Shown here: positions 5,980-9,476 of the stretch, piece after piece
Numbering within the stretch: position 1 is the first letter of the stretch
Layout: each line of letters opens with the position of its first letter
DNA from: Flavobacteriaceae bacterium
GTDB lineage: Bacteria; Bacteroidota; Bacteroidia; Flavobacteriales; Flavobacteriaceae
Reading direction: 5' to 3'
Assembly: GCA_029245825.1 (NCBI GenBank)
Contig: JAQWON010000125.1
Span: 1-9,476, forward strand
Length of the DNA stretch: 9,476 nucleotides
The notes under the pieces: generated by a model
Told to the model about the DNA's origin: nothing
The model's input: only the letters and a program-made list of their open reading frames with translations
The model's database searches: none
Translations under genes and position numbers: made by a program

Positions 5980-8799
5980 TTAATGTGCATTAAGCCAATT
6001 CTCTCCTTCACCAATTTCAACTGATAATGGAACAGATAAAGGAAAAGCATTTTCCATCTCAAATTTAATTATTTCTTTCATCTGTTGGATTTCATTTTTA
6101 GGGACTTCAAAAATTAATTCATCATGAACTTGAAGAAGCATTTTTGAACTTAATTTGGTCTGATTTATTTTTGTTTGAATTCCAATCATTGCTAATTTAA
6201 TTATATCCGCAGCACTTCCCTGAACGGGACTGTTTACAGCATTCCTTTCGTCAGCACTTCTAATTATTGAATTTTGGGAGTTTATATTATTTAAATATCG
6301 TCTTCTTCCCAAGATGGTTTCCACATATCCGTTTTCCCTAGCAAAAGAAATTTGATTAGAGATAAAATCTCTGAGTTTAGGATAGGTTTTGTAATAAGAC
6401 TCTATAAGATTTTTAGACTCTGTTCTGTTTAGAGTTGTTTGCTGACTTAACCCAAAAGCTGAAACCCCATAAATAATTCCAAAGTTCACGGTTTTAGCAT
6501 TTGCTCTTTGTTCACGAGTAACTTTATCAATAGGGATATTAAAAATTTTTGCTGCGGTTGAAGAATGAATATCTTTTTTTTCGTTAAATGCGTTAATCAT
6601 ATTATAATCAGAACTAAGGGCAGCTATAACTCTTAACTCAATCTGAGAATAATCAGCAGAAATTAAGACATGGTTTTTATCTTTTGAAACAAATGCTTTT
6701 CTAACTTCTTTTCCTCTTTCTGTTTTTATTGGAATATTTTGCAAATTAGGCCTGTTACTACTAAGTCTACCTGTCGAAGTAACAGTTTGATTGAAAATGG
6801 TATGGATTCGTCCAGTTGATTCATTAATTTCCAAAGGTAGTGCTGTGACATATGTGTTTTGGATTTTTTGAAGTGACCGCCATTCAAGAATATCATTAAC
6901 TATCTGATTATCTTTTGCTAGAGTAGATAGTATTTCTTCTGATGTGGAATATTGTCCAGTTTTAGTTTTTTTAGGATTTTTAACCAATTTTAACTTATCA
7001 AATAAAATAACACCTAATTGTTTTGGAGAGCCAAGATTAAAGGGTTCTCCTACTTTTTTATAAATAAGAGCTTCTAAAGCACTAATTTCTTTTGATAGAG
7101 ATTTTGATAATTTCTTTAAAAATTTAAAATCTAAACAAATGCCTTCCATTTCCATTTCTGAAAGAATTCTTAGCAAAGGCAATTCAACTTTTGTAAAGAG
7201 AGCATGACAATTTTTTTCTATTAGATTCTTTTCAAATATTTTTTTTAGTTGTATTGTTATATCAGTATCCTCTACAGCATAGGCTGTTTGTTTATCTAAG
7301 TCTACTTCTCGCATGCTTATTTGATTTTTTTTATTTTTGCCTATTAAATCAGTTATTGGTATAGAAATATAATTTAGATAGGTTTCTGATAAAATATCCA
7401 TTTTATTTCTCATTTCAGGATTTATCAAATGATGAGCAATCATTGTATCAAAAATGGGGCCAAATACTTTCACATTATATTTAGAAAGAACCTTAAAATC
7501 ATATTTTAAGTTATGACCAACTTTTTCAATTTGATCATTTTCAAAAAAAGGGCGAAAAAAATCAATTACTTCTCTGGCTTTCTCCTTTTCTTTTGGAATG
7601 GCAAGATAATACCCTTTTTGGGCTTCCCAGGCAAAAGCTATTCCGACTAATTCTGCTTTTAATGAATCTAGGTTAGTTGTTTCAGTATCAAAACACACTG
7701 ATTTTTGAAGCATTAATTTATTTAGTAATATCTCTTTCCCTTTATCAGAATTAATATATTGATAAAAGTGTTTAGAGGATTGAATACTGTTTTTATTTTG
7801 ACTTACTTTTATTTTCTCACTATAAGTTGGCGCACTAAATAAATCTAGCTGAGGGTTAGATTTTTTAGAATCATTTTTAAGATTTTCTTTGTTATTTTCC
7901 GATAAGTTACTTTGTAAATCTATTGGAAATATTTTATGAATATTTTCTTTAATTCTTCTAAACTCTAATTCATCTAAAATGTTAAATAAATCATTGAGAT
8001 TAGGGTCTGAGAACTTAAATTCTTTTTCTTCAAACTTTACAGGAACATCAGTGATAATAGTTGCTAATTTTTTTGAAAGTAAACCTAAATCCATATTAGA
8101 CTCAATTTTATCTTTTAGTTTCCCTTTAACCTTATCAAGATTTTTAAAAAGATTTTCCATTCCTCCAAATTCATTAAGAAATTTTTTAGCTGTTTTATCA
8201 CCAACCCCTGGCAATCCAGGTATATTATCTACACTATCCCCCATCATACCCAAATAATCAATAACCTGAATGGGATCAGTAATTTTAAATTTTTCTTTAA
8301 CTTCTTCAATTCCCCAAATCTCAATACCATTACCCATTCTTGCAGGCCTGTACATAAAAACATTTTTAGAAACTAGTTGAGCAAAATCCTTATCAGAAGT
8401 TACCATATAGGTAGTATATCCATCCTTTTCAGCTTGTTTGGCTATTGTTCCTATAATATCATCAGCTTCGAATCCTTCTTTTTCTATTATCTGGATATTC
8501 ATAATTGTTAGGATTTCTTTAATAAATGGCACAGCAATTATTATAGGTTCTGGAGTCTCATGCCTATTTGCTTTGTATTCTGGGAATATGTCTCTACGAG
8601 CTTTTGATCCCCCTTTATCAAAGCAAACAGCAATGTAATCTGGATTTTCACGTTTTATCAAATCTAATAGAGAATTCATAAAGCCCATTATGGCAGAAGT
8701 ATCCATTCCTTTTGAGTTTATTCTGGGATTTTTTATAAAGGCATAATACGCCCTAAAAATCAAAGCATATGCATCTAACAAAAAAAGTCTCTTAGACAT
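5980..8799 (-). CDS. polA: DNA polymerase I, with 5' nuclease and active-looking proofreading domain
   Basis: Encodes 939 residues, full length. The 5'-3' flap nuclease (about 1-290) keeps its metal ligands: Asp9, Asp61, EADDI (111-115), TSDKD (134-138) and GDSVDN (187-192), followed by the helix-hairpin-helix GLPGVGDKTA. A polar linker (about 295-345) leads to the 3'-5' exonuclease with all three motifs: DTET (Asp371/Glu373), NLKYD (Asp434) and YAVED (Asp511), so proofreading should work. The polymerase domain has motif A DYSQIELR (716-723), the O-helix with Arg765, Lys769, Phe773 and Tyr777, and motif C VHDE (891-894). Phe at the O-helix position matches E. coli Pol I, which discriminates against dideoxynucleotides. 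It removes RNA primers and fills repair gaps. Divergent from tadA; a lipoprotein hydrolase gene follows after 24 nt. Confidence 0.98.
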   Translation of the reverse strand: MSKRLFLLDAYALIFRAYYAFIKNPRINSKGMDTSAIMGFMNSLLDLIKRENPDYIAVCFDKGGSKARRDIFPEYKANRHETPEPIIIAVPFIKEILTIMNIQIIEKEGFEADDIIGTIAKQAEKDGYTTYMVTSDKDFAQLVSKNVFMYRPARMGNGIEIWGIEEVKEKFKITDPIQVIDYLGMMGDSVDNIPGLPGVGDKTAKKFLNEFGGMENLFKNLDKVKGKLKDKIESNMDLGLLSKKLATIITDVPVKFEEKEFKFSDPNLNDLFNILDELEFRRIKENIHKIFPIDLQSNLSENNKENLKNDSKKSNPQLDLFSAPTYSEKIKVSQNKNSIQSSKHFYQYINSDKGKEILLNKLMLQKSVCFDTETTNLDSLKAELVGIAFAWEAQKGYYLAIPKEKEKAREVIDFFRPFFENDQIEKVGHNLKYDFKVLSKYNVKVFGPIFDTMIAHHLINPEMRNKMDILSETYLNYISIPITDLIGKNKKNQISMREVDLDKQTAYAVEDTDITIQLKKIFEKNLIEKNCHALFTKVELPLLRILSEMEMEGICLDFKFLKKLSKSLSKEISALEALIYKKVGEPFNLGSPKQLGVILFDKLKLVKNPKKTKTGQYSTSEEILSTLAKDNQIVNDILEWRSLQKIQNTYVTALPLEINESTGRIHTIFNQTVTSTGRLSSNRPNLQNIPIKTERGKEVRKAFVSKDKNHVLISADYSQIELRVIAALSSDYNMINAFNEKKDIHSSTAAKIFNIPIDKVTREQRANAKTVNFGIIYGVSAFGLSQQTTLNRTESKNLIESYYKTYPKLRDFISNQISFARENGYVETILGRRRYLNNINSQNSIIRSADERNAVNSPVQGSAADIIKLAMIGIQTKINQTKLSSKMLLQVHDELIFEVPKNEIQQMKEIIKFEMENAFPLSVPLSVEIGEGENWLNAH

Positions 8800-8803
8800 T
8801 TTA

Positions 8804-8811
8804 CAAATCTA
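8804..8811 (-). promoter_or_regulatory. Possible -7 box directly before polA
   Basis: TAGATTTG on the minus strand matches TAnnTTTG exactly and ends only 4 nt before the polA ATG, so a transcript from it would be leaderless or nearly so. No TTG is found 17-20 nt upstream; the nearest TTTG is about 25 nt away. A single 8-base match in AT-rich DNA is weak evidence. Confidence 0.2.
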
Positions 8812-8878
8812 AAAAAAGCTATATAATAAAACACATCAAATCTTTAATAGTAAATGGATTTTGTTTAAATTATAGGTG

Positions 8879-9322
8879 ATGAAAATTTTGTTTGATGACA
8901 ACTATTTCATGGGTCAAGCAATTGCGGAAGCTAAGAAGGCTTATTTTGAGGGAGAAATCCCTGTTGGGGCAATTGTTACAATAGATCAAAGGATTATTGC
9001 TAGAGCACATAATTTAACCGAGAAGTTAAATGATGTAACTGCTCATGCAGAAATGCAGGCTATTACCTCTGCATCTAATTTTTTAAATAGTAAATATCTC
9101 TCAAATTGTACTTTATACGTGACTCTTGAACCTTGTATAATGTGCATGGGAGCCTTGTTCTGGTCTAAGATAGACAGAATAGTTTATGCCGCTTCTGATC
9201 CTAAAAATGGATTTAGAAAAAACGATACTAACCCTCACCCAAAAACTAAAATAACTTACGGAGTTATGGGAGATGAATCATCTAATCTATTAAAGGCTTT
9301 TTTCAAAGCCCGAAGGGGATAG
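8879..9322 (+). CDS. tadA: tRNA-specific adenosine deaminase
   Basis: Encodes 147 residues from the ATG at 8879; a GTG directly before it (8876) is in frame and would add one residue, but ATG is preferred. Counted from the ATG, the zinc deaminase motifs are HAE (56-58, His ligand and catalytic Glu) and PCIMC (85-89, the two Cys ligands). The N-terminal MGQAIAEAKKAYFEGEIPVGA and the late FFKARR are typical of TadA. It deaminates A34 to inosine in the anticodon of tRNA-Arg(ACG), allowing one tRNA to read CGU, CGC and CGA. A guanine or cytosine deaminase relative is less likely given the length and C-terminus. It diverges from polA across about 79 bp and converges on a cold-shock gene with a 38-bp gap. 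No full promoter match was seen upstream. Confidence 0.95.
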   Translation: MKILFDDNYFMGQAIAEAKKAYFEGEIPVGAIVTIDQRIIARAHNLTEKLNDVTAHAEMQAITSASNFLNSKYLSNCTLYVTLEPCIMCMGALFWSKIDRIVYAASDPKNGFRKNDTNPHPKTKITYGVMGDESSNLLKAFFKARRG

Positions 9323-9360
9323 AGTATTATAAAGTAAATAAAAAGTGTTGTGATTTTTAA

Positions 9361-9476
9361 TTACAGAATAGATATCTTGGAAGCAAGCTTGCCTTTATCG
9401 CCATCTTCTTCTGTATATTCAACTTTATCTCCTTCTTTTATTGTTAATCCTTCGAGAGCAGATACATGAACAAAAA
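9361..9476 (-). CDS. Cold-shock domain protein, 3' part only
   Basis: Reading the minus strand in from the window edge gives 37 residues ending in TAA (9363-9361). FVHVSAL is the RNP-2 motif of the CspA-type OB fold, followed by EGLTIKEGDKVEYTEEDGDKG, the acidic third and fourth strands, and KLASKISIL, equivalent to the final strand. The N-terminal half, including the RNP-1 KGFGFI motif, lies outside the window, about 30 residues if it is a single-domain protein of 65-70 residues. Such proteins bind single-stranded RNA or DNA and act as RNA chaperones. It could be the end of a longer protein with an N-terminal domain. It is convergent with tadA; no convincing terminator lies in the 38 bp between them. 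Confidence 0.85.
   Translation of the reverse strand, partial: FVHVSALEGLTIKEGDKVEYTEEDGDKGKLASKISIL

Noticed and set aside
7979..8257. Open frame on the plus strand opposite the polA 5' nuclease region
   Set aside because: Antisense of conserved nuclease-domain codons, with typical shadow composition.
8438..8638. Short hydrophobic open frame on the plus strand opposite the start of polA
   Set aside because: It looks like a small membrane protein only because antisense reading of Asp/Glu/Lys-rich sequence gives Ile/Phe/Ser.
9340..9360. Possible terminator between tadA and the cold-shock gene (AAAAAGTGTTGTGATTTTT)
   Set aside because: Only a five-pair A-T stem with a mismatched interior forms; too weak to call.

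Overview
The window looks like chromosomal core DNA from a low-GC member of the Bacteroidota, most likely a marine-type flavobacterium. The grounds are: very AT-rich coding sequence; start sites with A-rich leaders and no recognisable Shine-Dalgarno; a TTTTG-N18-TACATTTG promoter that fits the Bacteroidota -33/-7 consensus (TTTG / TAnnTTTG); a DUF3127 gene, a family typical of this phylum; the order rplM-rpsI-rpsB-tsf; and a histidine kinase with the HQIGTPL H-box common in this phylum. Species cannot be fixed from the sequence alone.

Layout. Positions 1-646 (+) hold the 3' end of greA (transcript cleavage factor) and, 4 nt later, a HIT-family nucleotide hydrolase. It ends tail-to-tail on an orphan membrane histidine kinase (643-1806, -), the two stop codons sharing one TTAA. 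A 109-bp divergent spacer leads to a DUF3127 gene (1916-2281, +), whose product looks like an OB-fold protein with an SSB-like acidic tail ending DDLPF. It converges on a minus-strand translation block read rplM (L13) - rpsI (S9) - rpsB (S2) - tsf (EF-Ts), 4919 down to 2296. rplM/rpsI overlap by ATGA, whereas rpsI and rpsB are separated by 132 bp that can fold into three hairpins and may hold a second promoter. Upstream on the same strand lie a lipoprotein alpha/beta hydrolase (5008-5955) and a full-length, proofreading-competent DNA polymerase I (5980-8799). Divergent from polA is tadA (tRNA adenosine deaminase, 8879-9322, +), which converges on the 3' end of a cold-shock-domain gene (9361-9476, -) cut by the window edge.

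How it fits together. Most genes are housekeeping: transcription (greA), translation (rplM, rpsI, rpsB, tsf, tadA), replication/repair (polA) and possibly ssDNA biology (DUF3127). The less ordinary pieces are the orphan kinase, the lipoprotein hydrolase, the SSB-like tail, an apparent TTG start on tsf and the structured rpsI-rpsB spacer. I saw no mobile element, CRISPR array, rRNA, tRNA, phage or defence system. The longest gene-free stretch is 132 bp.
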